Below are positions 1 to 10,130 of a stretch of DNA of 43,840 nt, piece by piece (position 1 is the stretch's first letter; every line of letters begins with the position of its first letter). The notes below the pieces were generated by a model. That model was not told the origin of the DNA. It made no database searches and was given only the letters and a program-made list of their open reading frames with translations. Source of the stretch: Sphaerosporella brunnea (taxonomy: Eukaryota; Ascomycota; Pezizomycetes; Pezizales; Pyronemataceae). The position numbers and the translations under genes were made by a program. Location of the stretch: the NCBI GenBank assembly GCA_008704415.1, contig VXIS01000368.1, forward strand, positions 1 through 43,840, read 5' to 3'.

Positions 1-1
1 T

Positions 2-120
2 AGCTTAGTCGGAAAACTCCATGCAAACTCATACCGTGACATCATGGTACAGTACGTTCTAAGCCTTTCGACACCTAAGCAAGCGCAACGTCTTGCTGAA
101 CTACGTCTCTGTGGCATATT
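2..120 (+). CDS. Possible 3' part of an unknown gene at the window edge
   Basis: The frame starting at base 2 is open for about 40 codons and reads like an ordinary helical protein segment (for example YRDIMVQYVLSLSTPKQAQ). It runs into GTATGT at 121, a good fungal 5' splice site, with a CTGAC branch-like motif and an AG at about 165 downstream. The upstream part lies outside the window. The frame past the putative intron overlaps the antisense of the gag tail at 244-388, so the real 3' end is unclear. No family is recognised, and it could be chance. Confidence 0.2.
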
Positions 121-243
121 GGTATGTCTTTGTCTGGATGCCCTCTGCTGACTCTTATATGCAAGCATATTTTGGGTACTGAGCCCTTCCTCAGAGAGCC
201 TTTTCCTTTAAAGCAACAACTATTCAATTTCGACTACGAAATC

Positions 244-1432
244 CTAACTACAAAGCCCACATATCCAGATCTGAGTCTTCTCCTTCGGGAATCTCCAGGA
301 TCCTACCAGATGCAGCTGTAGGGGCCTGAGGCTGCGTGCCGGCAACCTTAGCCTTCTTCTCAGATTTCTCATCTGAGTCCTCAGCCTTTCACTTCTGTGA
401 GCTAGCCACCTTCTGGATGACTGGCTCCTTAGGGAAGCATTCGAACCAGGAGTGGTTTTTCTTGCCACACTTTAAGCAGAGCTTGTCCTTAGCTCGCTGA
501 TCAAGGACATCCTTGCTGATGCCCTTGAGCTCGACAGTCTTATCCTTCCAGGTGCTCTCTTTCTTCAGCTTGTCTTTACTGGACGAAGCCTTGTCGGAGG
601 GCTTGGTGGCAGGATTGGGCTTTGAGCCCTGTCCCTTCTCCTTCCCATTGCTCTTCTCATCTTGACTGGTGGACTTCTTGTGGTGCCGTTCCCAATCTTC
701 AAGGACATGGCCCATGTCTTGCAGCATGGCCATCTGGGCACTCACATCGTTGGGCTTAGGTTGAACCTTAGCCCAATCCTTGGACAGTTCTTCGGACAGC
801 CGCTCCTTGAGCTTATCCTTGACCATGTCCCTTACGTAACCAGCGATCCACATCAATCTGGTTACCTCATCCAGGAAGGCATCAATGCCGGCTGTCTGCC
901 GCAACTTCTGCCATTTCTGTACTGCCTTCTCACAATTGACACGGCTGCCGAACGAGGCTCTGAGGCTAGTCTCAAATCTCTCCCAGGTGGCGAAGCTGGG
1001 GTCGTTGATCCAGAATCCTCTGACACGGATCGATTCCTTGCGATCTATGTTGATCTTGTAGGTGGCGAACCAATCGTACGGCGCCTCTTCCATCAACAAT
1101 CCTGCCAAGAGGATCTTGGTGAGGTCATCTGGGTAGGACCTCGGGTTGAGCCTGAAGCATGAATCCAGGCTCGATAGGAACCGATTAAGGTCTCGTTCCT
1201 TGCCCTTGAAGGGCTTTGGTTCGGGCACCTTAATCGACCTTGGCTGCTGCTCAGCCTCTATGTGGAGTCTTGGATTGGCCCCACGCTCCTTGACGATTTG
1301 GCGACGGTGCCACTTCTTCCAGCGCACAGGATGTCGCTGTAGATCTGGCTCGGGATCGGAATGTTCGTCATCATCGTCATCGGAATCTCCTGGCGGAGGT
1401 GGTCCTCCACTGATTCCTCCTCTTCCACCCAA
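244..1432 (-). pseudogene. gag: Ty3/gypsy-type retrotransposon gag, broken by one in-frame TGA
   Basis: This is a capsid/nucleocapsid polyprotein. An acidic, proline-rich N-terminus leads into a retrotrans_gag-like helical domain (PKPFKGKERDLNRFL at about residues 70-85, ATWERFETSLRASFGSR near 165). A lysine/serine-rich linker and one zinc knuckle of CX2CX4HX4C type (CLKCGKKNHSWFEC, about residues 320-333) follow. The frame stops at TGA 389-391 but continues unchanged for 48 codons (KAEDSDEKSEKKAKV onward) to TAG at 241-243. The TGA is therefore most simply a CGA to TGA change inside the original gag. No protease, RT or integrase is found in the 240 bases left of it, so pol is deleted or outside the window. 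No LTR could be placed upstream. Confidence 0.8.
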
Positions 1433-1655
1433 TCGTTTTCACCCTCACTTAATGCTCTTCTTTGTAAGTACCTGCCATTATGGTAATGTGTATGGGTGGG
1501 CTCAGGTCTCGTTTCGTGCTTGCAGCGTGGGAGTGTTTTTGATATCACTCGTTCTCACACGGCCAGACGAACTAGTCCAAATAGGAAGTGAGTGTGCGAT
1601 TGACAGAATATAATCATATACGGATGCAAATATCCTTCCTGCAATCTATGCTTAT

Positions 1656-1745
1656 TGTTTCCTTGCTTTCTTTCCTTCTTTCAGAGGAGCGGACCCCACA
1701 TCAAGCCACGTGCCTGTAGGCAACAGTGATTTTGTATTCTATATT
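1656..1745 (+). repeat. Remnant of a LINE 3' untranslated region
   Basis: By eye this stretch matches the 3' flank of the LINE ORF2 tail at 17146-17235. Shared landmarks in the same order are TGTTTCCTTGCTTT, GGAGGAGnGnACCC-like sequence, GCCACGTGCCT, and GTGATnnTGTATT. No LINE coding sequence precedes it, as expected of a strongly 5'-truncated copy. The match is diverged, with several indels. Confidence 0.55.
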
Positions 1746-2840
1746 AGTGAAAACCCATGTGGAGACCACACGGTGTGGTGTCATAAGTACAACACAACTT
1801 AATGTAAAGTCATATGTATGTTGCAGTCAGGACGTATGTATGTGAAACACTTGCTTTCATTCAGTGTAGTTGCTAAAGCTCCTCCACGGGTCCCGTGCAC
1901 AATGCGCCCCCCTTCACTGCTAATGACTCAGCCACACAGCGTTTCCGTGTTTAGCTACGGTGCTTCGCGGCTCACCTGGCGCTATATATATAGTGATACA
2001 GATAAACTGAGCCCTGCTCCATCATGCTAGAGCTGGACAGTCGCTTCACAGTGTCGACACTGAAGCTCTTCTACGGCTCCGCTCTGGAATGCACTCACAT
2101 CAAAGCTAATCAATCACTGTTTTCCCGCACTGCGCTACCATGACAGCCACTGAAAAAGGCTCAGCATTTGCCACTCACTTCGCTCTATATATGTAGTGAT
2201 TTGATCGCCTCATGCAGCTGATTACAATACGCGTAAAATCAACAAAGCACCGTGTGCGATGTGAGCGTAACAGATTACAAATACACTCTGCCTGGCGCTC
2301 ACAATCTCGTCGGCGAATAGGCTTGAGAATCGTTTCACACCCTTGAAAGAGAGCTCTCTATCACTCTCCCATAGTAATCAGTCCCAGCATAATGTGCAAT
2401 TCAGAGTATTCATACAGTTCTCACGTGTTAACGACACCCGGCATGAACACAGACTCCTACCTTGTTTGTGCTTCGACATGTCAAACCTTTGTTCCCGATG
2501 CACCTTGAAGAACAACGTACCGCGCGATATCATCACTTTCCTTCCTTCCGAGAGGAAAGCCGGCTCTCAACCAGTGCCAACGTCATCCCTTTAACTGCGG
2601 TTCGGATTGGTGACCTAAGAGCCATTTCAACATTCAATCGGAGGTTCGCTGGAGCACACTGTCAACGCTTACATTGCAAATTCTATCCCGGGCTCCCTCT
2701 CAGTGTGGTCATCGTTGCTTAACACATTCTTCCACAACCGACAAACGGCCTCTGCCCATTGCATACCGATTCTACGGTTGATAAACAGTTTTCAGAGCTG
2801 TCAAATGAAATTTAATGTAAATTCAGCAGTCCAAGAACCT
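1746..2840. other. No gene recognised
   Basis: Short ORFs only, none with a recognisable domain. Two AT-rich TATA-like stretches, CGCTATATATATAGTGAT near 1980 and CTCTATATATGTAGTGAT near 2184, share the TAGTGAT tail and could be promoters or remnants of a duplicated sequence. Nothing else stands out. Confidence 0.4.
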
Positions 2841-3743
2841 GAGTATACAAGCGATCCGTTACTTACGGATCAAAAATCAACTTGTGATCAACCCGTAAAG
2901 CGCGGAAAAAAATATACAGTCAAAAATCCGTGATAAACGCGTAAAAAAATCCCTTAACCAAGTCCATAAAGGACGGTGGCAGGAGAAACCTACTCGACCA
3001 CACAAGGTACAGCTATCTGGAGCCGGCGGGCGATCAGAAGGTCGGGGATGGAGGGTGAAGGAGGTGGACGGGGTGACGAGGCTGAAGGTGTTGCGAAGAT
3101 ATTTTGACTTCACACAATGTCGGCAATCACCAAGACCTCGCATCATGAAGAATGCCGACACGTTGTGCAGCCCCCAGTCCAGACGCGTCCGTATTCTCCA
3201 TATGGACATTCAAATCGTACTTTTCAATCCTGATCGGAAACTCTGCCCTCCCCGTGGCCCATATTGCAACGGTCCCAGCCCAAAGCTCAATTTAATTCCT
3301 CACCTTCTCCGTGCACTGCTATCCGGAAATAGCGCCAGATTTCTAGCCTGAAGATAAGGTGGTAGCGGCAGGCGTTATGTTAGTGATGTCATGGCAATCC
3401 GGAAAATCGTCGTATTGGTTGTCTCCCCGCAGGCCGAGACCACATCATGACACCCCAGCTACTGTCAACGCCATGTTTGTTATCAACGGGTAGAGACATT
3501 GGTGACAGACAGATAGAAGATGTGTGAAAATTTCATCCACTGGATGTCACTCGTTTCCGTTGGTCACGTACTTTGTTATTCGTAAATATACATATTTTTG
3601 TGCCTCACCCACCCGTGACCATTAAGTGACGGATTTGTAAATCTGTAAAGCTCTGGATATCCATAGTATACGGATTTTAATCAGTTACCTACGGGTTGCA
3701 TGTTGTTGTTTTGATCATCCTATAACGGGTTGCTTGTATGCTC
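2841..3743. mobile_element. Decayed DNA-transposon-like element with about 60-bp terminal inverted repeats
   Basis: The left end (2841-2901) begins GAGTATACAAGCGATCCGTT. The reverse complement of the right end (3683-3743) begins GAGCATACAAGCAACCCGTT. The two align for about 60 bases, including GATCAAAA and a later CAACCCGTA. Both arms carry several ATCCGT/ACCCGT motifs, and the left arm has a perfect small palindrome (ATCCGT-5 nt-ACGGAT, about 2855-2871). Repeated subterminal ACCCGT-like motifs are common in hAT-type elements, but no 8-bp target duplication is visible and no transposase is encoded in the roughly 780-bp interior. It is probably a non-autonomous or rotted element; the superfamily is uncertain. 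Confidence 0.5.
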
Positions 3744-4949
3744 CGGGAATAGGCCCCCGCCCCATTCCTTATTTCACCTCTTTGGTCGACGACACATCGA
3801 TGGACCGCACAGCATGGCGAACCCACACCAGTGTGTGGTAAAGCAGTGAATGAAACAATTTGAATGCCGATACAAAAGACACTACACCTGGTCACTTCGC
3901 ACCTACATTACGAACCCTCAACTACCTACCTGCACGCACTCAAGTACAGTGTGCTCCTTGGGACATTGGAGCTGAAAACTACCAGCTGGTTTTAATATTG
4001 CGTCCTGAGAAAAAAAGGTCAATTTCTCTTCTTACACTTCATCAGACTCGAGGTGATGCTGTTGCTTGGCAATGCGAAGGCTTTAATGGGCAAAACATTA
4101 AGAAGCCTTCGCAGGGACCGGCGGGTATAACAAGGAAGAACACCGTACCCGGTTTTGGGGGCAGCGAAGCGAAGAAAATTTTTATCTGCAATCCCACTGC
4201 GAGATTCATGACATTGGTTTTGAAAGCTGAGACATGGTAGCTTAGTTCACCAATGAGTCCGGCGTATTTACACCAAACATACACGTTTCACATTCACTCC
4301 GTAACAAAATGACATCATGGCCATGTAATTCTGACGATCAAAGCCAGAAGCCGCTTTCTCTCATTTCTGCATACCGCAAAACAACTAGGCCACAACATGA
4401 GCGCGCTGGAGCGGTCAACAAGCGACGTGTGGTCACTTTTGCCGTCGCGTCCTGTTAATGTTTTGGGAGCCACAACCTTCCGTTCAAATGATACATTGAT
4501 ACTTGCCATCAACACTAGGTCGGCAAAATTGATGAAGGAGACACCGGCTGTTTGAACCCCACAATTTGACAGTAAACACATCAACAGCAGCGCTTCGACC
4601 GCGCCCAACCCAGCACAAACCCTGCTTCAGCCGACACGTGGCGGTAGACATGGTAGAGTGAATTCACCTCTTGCAACAGCTGCTCGTGCACGAGATGGAG
4701 ACACAGCATGTCACGGAACTGAAGCCTCATTTGCAGCAGGAGGTAAAAGGGCTATGCACAGACAGTGAATGGGAAGCTTGAAGCCCCAAATCAGCTCATC
4801 CTGTAGGTGTGGACTTTGTCTTGGAACACAACTACATTGTGAACATATAACGCTGCCCGAACAGAGATGAAACCCACTGTGCTGTGTTGCTTGTTTGCAC
4901 AGCACTTTGTCGCTACCTCATAACAGTCGTTGACCCGTTGCGCAACCGC
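3744..4949. other. No gene recognised; contains a short hairpin
   Basis: ORFs of up to 126 codons have no recognisable domain. The one structured feature is an inverted repeat at 4074-4112 (GCGAAGGCTT with AAGCCTTCGC, extended by TAATG/CATTA around a short loop). Confidence 0.4.
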
Positions 4950-5519
4950 ATGCGAGGCCCTGGAATAATACTGGAACATTGCACCACGGTGTATTTGGAA
5001 AATAGTCCTGAACCATTGCTACAATTGTACTGCCTTTGCCGCAGCGCGCTGTTTCAAATCAACCAGCATTTCTTCGACCTGGTGAAACTGGAAGCCCACT
5101 CCATAAACCAAATCTTCCCTCGCCTATGGTTTCTGACATTTGATTGCTTCAATGACAACATCATTCAGCTTAGAACGGTGGTCTGTGATGGTGTAACCGC
5201 CTGTAGGAAGGCAGTAAGCACTGTACTCTTTGGACATAAAAACCCCGGTTGAACTTACAAGCCGAAGACGCCGACTCACACCTGTGGTGCAAAGATTGGA
5301 TTCTGCCGACGCCAAAAGTACAGGGGATCAACAAGGTTTTTGATGGCAATCGGCACCGCACATTTTCGTGAACCGCTGTGAAAGCGCAACCATGGCGACC
5401 GCCTGCTCTTTTAGCGTCGCCTTGGATAACCTATCAGGCGGCACCAACAGTTGGTCCAACCTAACCCACTCTGTCGGGCCCCATTTGGACTGGCCGGCAG
5501 CCGGACTATTGAGACCCTT
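4950..5519 (-). mobile_element. Old, diverged copy of the hAT-type MITE family
   Basis: The right end contains TAACCCACTC-TGTCGGGCCCC-TTTGGACTGGCCGG and CCGGACTATTGAGACCC, clearly related to the terminus of the younger copies (reverse complement of GGTCAATAGTCCGGCCGGC). The interior (CCAAATCTTCCCTCGCC, GACAACATCAT) matches the interior of the copy at 41173-42058. The left terminus cannot be placed and no target duplication is visible. It has the same orientation as the 41173 copy and is far more diverged, so the family has been active for a long time. Confidence 0.6.
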
Positions 5520-6412
5520 GAGAACCGCAGAGCCGTGAAATTACAAAGCAATGGTCTTTCTTCTGCCAGGATGGACCGGGCGATATTTGCAACAATTCAG
5601 TGTTATTTGCGACGGCACGGTATAGTTTGATCTGATAATTGGACTACATCAGTAGGTGTTTTTTTTGTTCATTTTTTTTTTGGTTCACACGAAATTAGAC
5701 TTTCAAAAAAATACACTGCATGAGATATTAACCCTGTGGTTTTTCGTTGGTCCCAACAGTGCCAATAGTCCACCCCATGCGTCATAGGACTTCAACCGGG
5801 CGGGAAAATGCATCGCCGTCCGGGAATGAGGGAAGAGTGTCGTTAGTGCCTAAATGGATGCTGTCTGCCGGTCCCAATCATACTCAATTTTGATCCCTCA
5901 GATAACGTATTTATACCACGTCCACCACAAGTTATCGACTACCTTGAGATCACTGCCTGAATCGTTTTGCTAGCGATGAACATGCAGGTTCACAAATGTG
6001 AACCCATTATTTTATACGGCTGGTACGCGTCCAACATGGATGCGGGTGGTTATCTGTGGATGATGATAAGGCCTCTTTTCAGGCACTACAAAGGCAGCAG
6101 TAACAGAGAATTCGCGTTGACAATCGATTGCGCGTTTGGAAATGAGATAATTTCCTTCAGGTGAAGGACAATGTGGCTGCAACAAACATACAACTCCGCA
6201 GCTGTTCCTCGTTGCTTTTTAATGACGGATATACGATGTTGCACCTGATGATCAGAGTGCAGGTACTGGCTCGGTCTGACAGTGGGTTTTTTTTCTTCTC
6301 TGCTGCCGGATTATCATCCCATTTGGGTATAATATTCCCGAACTCGAAGTAAACAGTAATAGACTCTGTGGGTGGCATCCCAAAGCCAACTTTGAACTTT
6401 ATGGGTGACAGC
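5520..6412. other. No gene recognised
   Basis: T-rich runs near 5660-5690 and short ORFs without recognisable domains. The stretch ends at the CACGG target duplication of Gypsy-1 (6413-6417). Confidence 0.4.
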
Positions 6413-6417
6413 CACGG

Positions 6418-6706
6418 TGTCACGGCTCAAGGTTAAGGGGTGGCTCGGCGCGAGGGTTAGGGTGTCACGTGACGCGGCACGCCGCGGTCACGTGACGGGA
6501 AAGCATAAATGGCGAGGTTTCACTTGTTTTTGTTTCTTTTCTTCTTTTCTTCTTTACGGAACGTCTTGTATACTAGCGAACCTAGTAACCTTGAACCACC
6601 TTGTCTTGTCTCGTCTTCTTCTGCCTCTTGTCCTTGTCCTCCTGCCTCCGGTCCTTGCCTCGAAAGCTACGTACCTTGGACGTCTCCTCGCGCCTGTCCC
6701 GTTACA
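6418..6706 (+). repeat. Gypsy-1 5' LTR
   Basis: 289 bp, TG...CA ends. It carries a GGGTTAGGGT motif (6454-6463), a CACGTG-containing palindrome (6464-6496), a TATA-like CATAAATGG (about 6504) and a T-rich tract before the likely transcript start near 6556. It differs from the 3' LTR at about 6 sites. Confidence 0.95.
6464..6496. promoter_or_regulatory. LTR promoter palindrome with two CACGTG boxes
   Basis: GTCACGTGAC occurs twice (6464-6473 and 6487-6496) around a GC-rich palindromic core, giving a near-perfect 33-bp dyad about 10 bp upstream of a CATAAATGG TATA-like box. The same arrangement is in the other three LTRs (11721, 20896, 26150); the last has two changes in the core. CACGTG is the classical E-box bound by fungal bHLH proteins (Cbf1/Pho4/SREBP type). 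Binding here is inferred. Confidence 0.55.
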
Positions 6707-6708
6707 GT

Positions 6709-6717
6709 ACGTTCTGT
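6709..6717 (+). other. Gypsy-1 primer-binding site, self-priming type
   Basis: The bases just after the 5' LTR (GTACGTTCTGT) do not resemble a usual tRNA primer site. ACGTTCTGT is the exact reverse complement of ACAGAACGT in the LTR (11813-11821 in the 3' LTR, LTR position 139, about 50 bp below the TATA box). The 5' LTR has ACGGAACGT, still pairable through G-U. This matches the self-priming design known from the Tf1/sushi group, where the transcript's own 5' end folds back as primer. The 2-base gap to the LTR is normal for elements whose integrase trims two bases. Confidence 0.5.
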
Positions 6718-6771
6718 CGAACTATCTCCAACCTACGTAGCTCCTGCTCCTGCTCCTGACCTCGACACACT

Positions 6772-7929
6772 ATGCCGATATACAAAGCTATCTCCGACGA
6801 CCTCTGAGCACGCCTCGTGGCTGCCAGCGCTCTCACCGATCTTGAAAACAACGACGCTCTCGACTATATCCACAGGATCTGCACTGAAGCCCTCAGTACC
6901 CATGACTATACACCTGCACCCACCGACGACTGCCTTAGCTTGGCCGAAGAAACCGCTCGAGCCGACGCTGCCGAGCAAGAACTGGTCCGTCAACGAGAAA
7001 TCATCACCCGCCTCCTGGGTCAGCCGGCACCGGAGAACCATGGAGCACGAGGTGACAAGCTCCCGGACGCGCCTATGTTCGACGGCACCCGCGATAAGCT
7101 TCGGTCGTTTGTCGCCCAGCTCCGTCTCAAGCTGTTCGCAGACACCACACGTTTTTCAACCCCCCAGCTACGGTTGTCCTATGCTATCAACCGATGCGAA
7201 GGCCGTGCCATGGAACAACTTCTCCCCTACATTCGCGATAATGGCACGATTACAGGACTCGACGATGTTGAAGACGTCATCAGCGTCCTCCAGACTGCCT
7301 TCGGTGACCCGGACCGCGCCGCCACAGCTCGTCACAAGCTCCAAACCCTTCGACAAGGCAACAAGGAATTGTCGCTATACTACGTCGAGTTCTCCAGGCT
7401 GGTCTCCGATTTGGATTGGGATCAACGTGCCACCATGGATGCCCTCCGGCATGGACTCTCAATCGAAATCCTCGAGAAGCTCATCGGCACCCCGAATCCC
7501 ACCAACCTTAACCACTTTGTCAACCTGTGCCAACGTCTCGACTCCCAAATCCGTGCCGTTGAGCACCTCCGCAAACTCCGGTCTAGCGCTTCGTCTTCAG
7601 CCCCCCGCAACGCCAGTCACCATCCGGTCACTACTCCACAACAACCCCGCACGCCTCAAGGAACCTTCGCCCCCACTTCGGCCCCCCAGCCTCAACCTGA
7701 CACTACGCAGCCCGTACCTACACCCATAGATCTTTCCGCCAATCGCCGCAAGATCACACCCCAGGAACGAGCTGCCCGGCTTGCTGAGGGTCGCTGTCTC
7801 TACTGCGGCGGCCACGGGCACTTGGCTGCGACCTGCCCCAATAAGCCGGCCCACCTCCGAGCCGCCGCCACCGCTACGACTACCACGCTCACTCCCCTCC
7901 CAACCGACAACCAGTCGGGAAACGTCTAG
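6772..7929 (+). pseudogene. gag: Gypsy-1 gag
   Basis: This is the 385-codon capsid/nucleocapsid protein of the element. The ATG at 6772 is chosen because Gypsy-2 has the same start and reads MPIYKAISDDFWARL. In Gypsy-1 codon 12 is TGA (6805-6807) where Gypsy-2 has TGG, a Trp-to-stop change. The rest of the frame is open. An N-terminal coiled region precedes the capsid domain (FDGTRDKLRSFVAQLRLKL at about residues 103-121, RATMDALRHGLSIEILEKL near 220). A Pro/Thr-rich linker follows, then a zinc knuckle CLYCGGHGHLAATC (CX2CX4HX4C, about residue 342). The frame ends at TAG 7927-7929, directly after the GGGAAAC slippery heptamer. Confidence 0.85.
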
Positions 7930-7962
7930 GCCAGCCGCACATTGATGGCTATGCTGCTGGTC
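7917..7962 (+). promoter_or_regulatory. Programmed -1 ribosomal frameshift signal between gag and pol
   Basis: Gag ends in frame ...TCG GGA AAC GTC TAG. GGGAAAC (7917-7923) is a canonical X-XXY-YYZ heptamer in the correct phase. After a -1 slip the ribosome reads CGT CTA GGC CAG and stays open into protease. Five bases downstream a stem can form between GGCCAGC (7929-7935) and GCTGGTC (7956-7962), with one G-U pair. The same site and stem are identical in Gypsy-2 (22349-22394). Spacing and phase fit known -1 sites; use in vivo is inferred. Confidence 0.75.
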
Positions 7963-10130
7963 ACCCCATCTCGTTGTCTTCGTCTAGCTTAGGATTGACA
8001 GCTCTTGGAGTTACAGACACAGCTGTGGAGGAAACAGTACTGGAAGGAAAGCACCTTATTGTTTCTTGCACTGTGTCATTCAGCAATAAAACTGTTCGTA
8101 CTCATGCGCTGATCGATTGTGGCGCAACTGGCATATCCTTTGTGGACGAAGACTTCGCTCGCCATCACCAACTCCCCTTACGCTCCTTAAGAAAACCCCG
8201 TGCCCTCAAAGTAATCGACGGCCGTCCAATCTCTTCCGGTGACATCACTCACCTGTCCGTCGCCCAATGTACCATCCAAGATCACCAAGAACAACTCCCC
8301 ATGTTTGTCAACAAATTAGGACACTACCCCATTGTGCTCGGAATCCCCTGGCTCCAGCTCCACGACGTCGCGATCAGATTCAGCTCTCGGACTCTCACCT
8401 TCGGATCACAATACTGCCTGGCTCACTGCAATCCCGTACCCACAACTGTCTCAGCCCTTAGCGAAGAACCTCCAGAGGTCTTTCGGGAACCCATCACAGC
8501 AGCACCAGCAAAACTCCACATCGCCTCACTAAAAGCCTTCTCCTTCTGCCGATTGGCCAAGAAAAAGCACCTAGCCGTTTATTCTATATCCCTGTACGAA
8601 ATTAATAGGGCCCATGAAAAGAAGTACGCCGAAGACGACAACGATCTACGCAAAATTGTCCCCGCTGAATTCCACCGCTATCTCCCCTTGTTCAAGGAGG
8701 CAATTGCAAATAGACTACCGCCGCATCGATCATATGACCATAAGATTCCCCTGAGAGAGGGCTTTGTTCCCCCATTTGGCCCTCTGTATTCCCTCTCCCG
8801 AGAAGAGCTGGAAGCCCTCAAGGCCTGGCTCGAAGAAAACTTGGAGAAGGGATTTATCCGCCGCTCGTCCTCGCCAGCCGCGTCGCCCATCCTGTTCGTC
8901 AAGAAAGCAGCCGGGTCTCTACGGCTGTGTATTGACTACCGAGGCCTAAACGAGGGAACTATCAAGAACAGGTACCTGTTACCTCTGATCCAGGAGACAC
9001 TGATGCAGCTCTCCAAGGCAAAATACTTCACGACGTTGGATATCCGAGGAGCCTACAACCTGGTCCGCATGGCTGAAGGGGAAGAATGGAAGACCGACTT
9101 CAGAACCCGCTACGGGCTTTTCCAATCCCTGGTCATGCCTTTCGGACTCACAAATGCCCTTGCCGACTTCCAAGCCTTCATCAACGACGTACATCGACCG
9201 TTCCTCAACCGCTTTTGTACGGCCTACCTCGACGACATTTTGATCTATTCAGAGACCATCGAAGAACACCGCGAGCATATCAAGCAAATCCTCAATGCTC
9301 TCAGCAAAGCTGAGCTCCACCTCAAGCCGGAGAAATGCAAGTTCTATCAGATGGAGGTCAAGTACCTGGGCTTACTCGTCGGACGCAACGGCATCAAGAT
9401 TGACCCCAGCAAAGTCCAAACAATCATGGAATGGGAACCACCATCCAACCTCAAGCACGTTCAGGAATTCTTAGGATTTGCGAACTTCTATTGCCGGTTC
9501 ATTCGCGACTATTCAAAGGTGGTTGCCCCACTCACCTCGCTGACCAAGAAAGACAATGGCCAACCCGTGCCCTTTGTGTGGGGTACCACGCAGCAAAACG
9601 CGTTTGATACCCTCAAAAAGGCTTTTACAACCGCTCCGATTCTCCGACACTTTGACTATGATCGTGAAGTTGTTGTCGAAACCGATGCATCAGACTACGT
9701 CTCAGCCGGTGTCCTCTCCCAGTATGACGATGAGGGAACCCTCCACCCCGTCGCCTTCTTTTCCAAGAAACACTCCCCTGCCGAATGCAACTATGAGATC
9801 TACGACAAGGAGTTGATGGCTATCGTTCGATGCTTCGAGGAATGGCGTCCCCACCTTGAAGGCTCTGCGTTCCCCGTCCAGGTTCTCACCGATCACAAGA
9901 ACCTGGAATATTTCATGACAACGAAACTGCTCAAGCGTCGCCAGGCCCGCTGGTCCGAATTCCTGTCTCGCTTCAATTTCAAAATAGTCTATCGACCCGG
10001 TGTCGCTGGTGGGAAACCCGACGCCCTCACTAGGAGGTCTGGAGACCTCCTAAAGAGGGGGATGAACGACTTTTGGCCAACCAACAGGCGGTCCTCAAAC
10101 CGCAGAACCTGCCCGACAATCTACGTTTGA
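7920..10130 (+). CDS. pol: Gypsy-1 pol: protease, reverse transcriptase, RNase H
   Basis: Expressed by -1 frameshift from gag (see 7917). The aspartic protease active site is ALIDCGATG near 8110. It is followed by a retropepsin-like fold segment (GHYPIVLGIPWLQLHDVAI). RT spans about 8790-9400, with LRLCIDYRGLN, DIRGAYNLVRM, MPFGLTNALADFQ and the catalytic box YLDDILIY. RNase H follows, with VVVETDASDYVSAGVLSQ, KELMAIVRCFEEWRPHL and VLTDHKNLEYF carrying the acidic residues. Compared with Gypsy-2 there is a 1-base deletion near 10050 in the RNase H-integrase linker (GDLLKRG against GDLSKEGDE). The frame then ends at 10130 and integrase continues in another frame. Confidence 0.9.
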   Translation, partial: KRLGQPHIDGYAAGHPISLSSSSLGLTALGVTDTAVEETVLEGKHLIVSCTVSFSNKTVRTHALIDCGATGISFVDEDFARHHQLPLRSLRKPRALKVIDGRPISSGDITHLSVAQCTIQDHQEQLPMFVNKLGHYPIVLGIPWLQLHDVAIRFSSRTLTFGSQYCLAHCNPVPTTVSALSEEPPEVFREPITAAPAKLHIASLKAFSFCRLAKKKHLAVYSISLYEINRAHEKKYAEDDNDLRKIVPAEFHRYLPLFKEAIANRLPPHRSYDHKIPLREGFVPPFGPLYSLSREELEALKAWLEENLEKGFIRRSSSPAASPILFVKKAAGSLRLCIDYRGLNEGTIKNRYLLPLIQETLMQLSKAKYFTTLDIRGAYNLVRMAEGEEWKTDFRTRYGLFQSLVMPFGLTNALADFQAFINDVHRPFLNRFCTAYLDDILIYSETIEEHREHIKQILNALSKAELHLKPEKCKFYQMEVKYLGLLVGRNGIKIDPSKVQTIMEWEPPSNLKHVQEFLGFANFYCRFIRDYSKVVAPLTSLTKKDNGQPVPFVWGTTQQNAFDTLKKAFTTAPILRHFDYDREVVVETDASDYVSAGVLSQYDDEGTLHPVAFFSKKHSPAECNYEIYDKELMAIVRCFEEWRPHLEGSAFPVQVLTDHKNLEYFMTTKLLKRRQARWSEFLSRFNFKIVYRPGVAGGKPDALTRRSGDLLKRGMNDFWPTNRRSSNRRTCPTIYV

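Noticed and set aside
124..321. 65-codon plus-strand ORF
   Set aside because: Its right half is the antisense of the gag tail; only the frame left of 120 is worth noting.
4545..4565. Possible tRNA B-box (GGGGTTCAAAC on the minus strand)
   Set aside because: The last two bases of the B-box do not fit and no cloverleaf or A-box could be drawn.
6509..7729. A 406-codon plus-strand ORF starting MARFHLFLF in the LTR and overlapping gag
   Set aside because: It lies in another frame of gag, is Ser/Pro/Thr-rich without domains, and is interrupted at the same place in Gypsy-2. It looks like a by-product of the gag codon bias.
7600..7854. Minus-strand ORFs across gypsy gag and pol (many, 60-120 codons)
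   Set aside because: They are mirror frames of well-supported gag and pol and occur at the same place in both copies.
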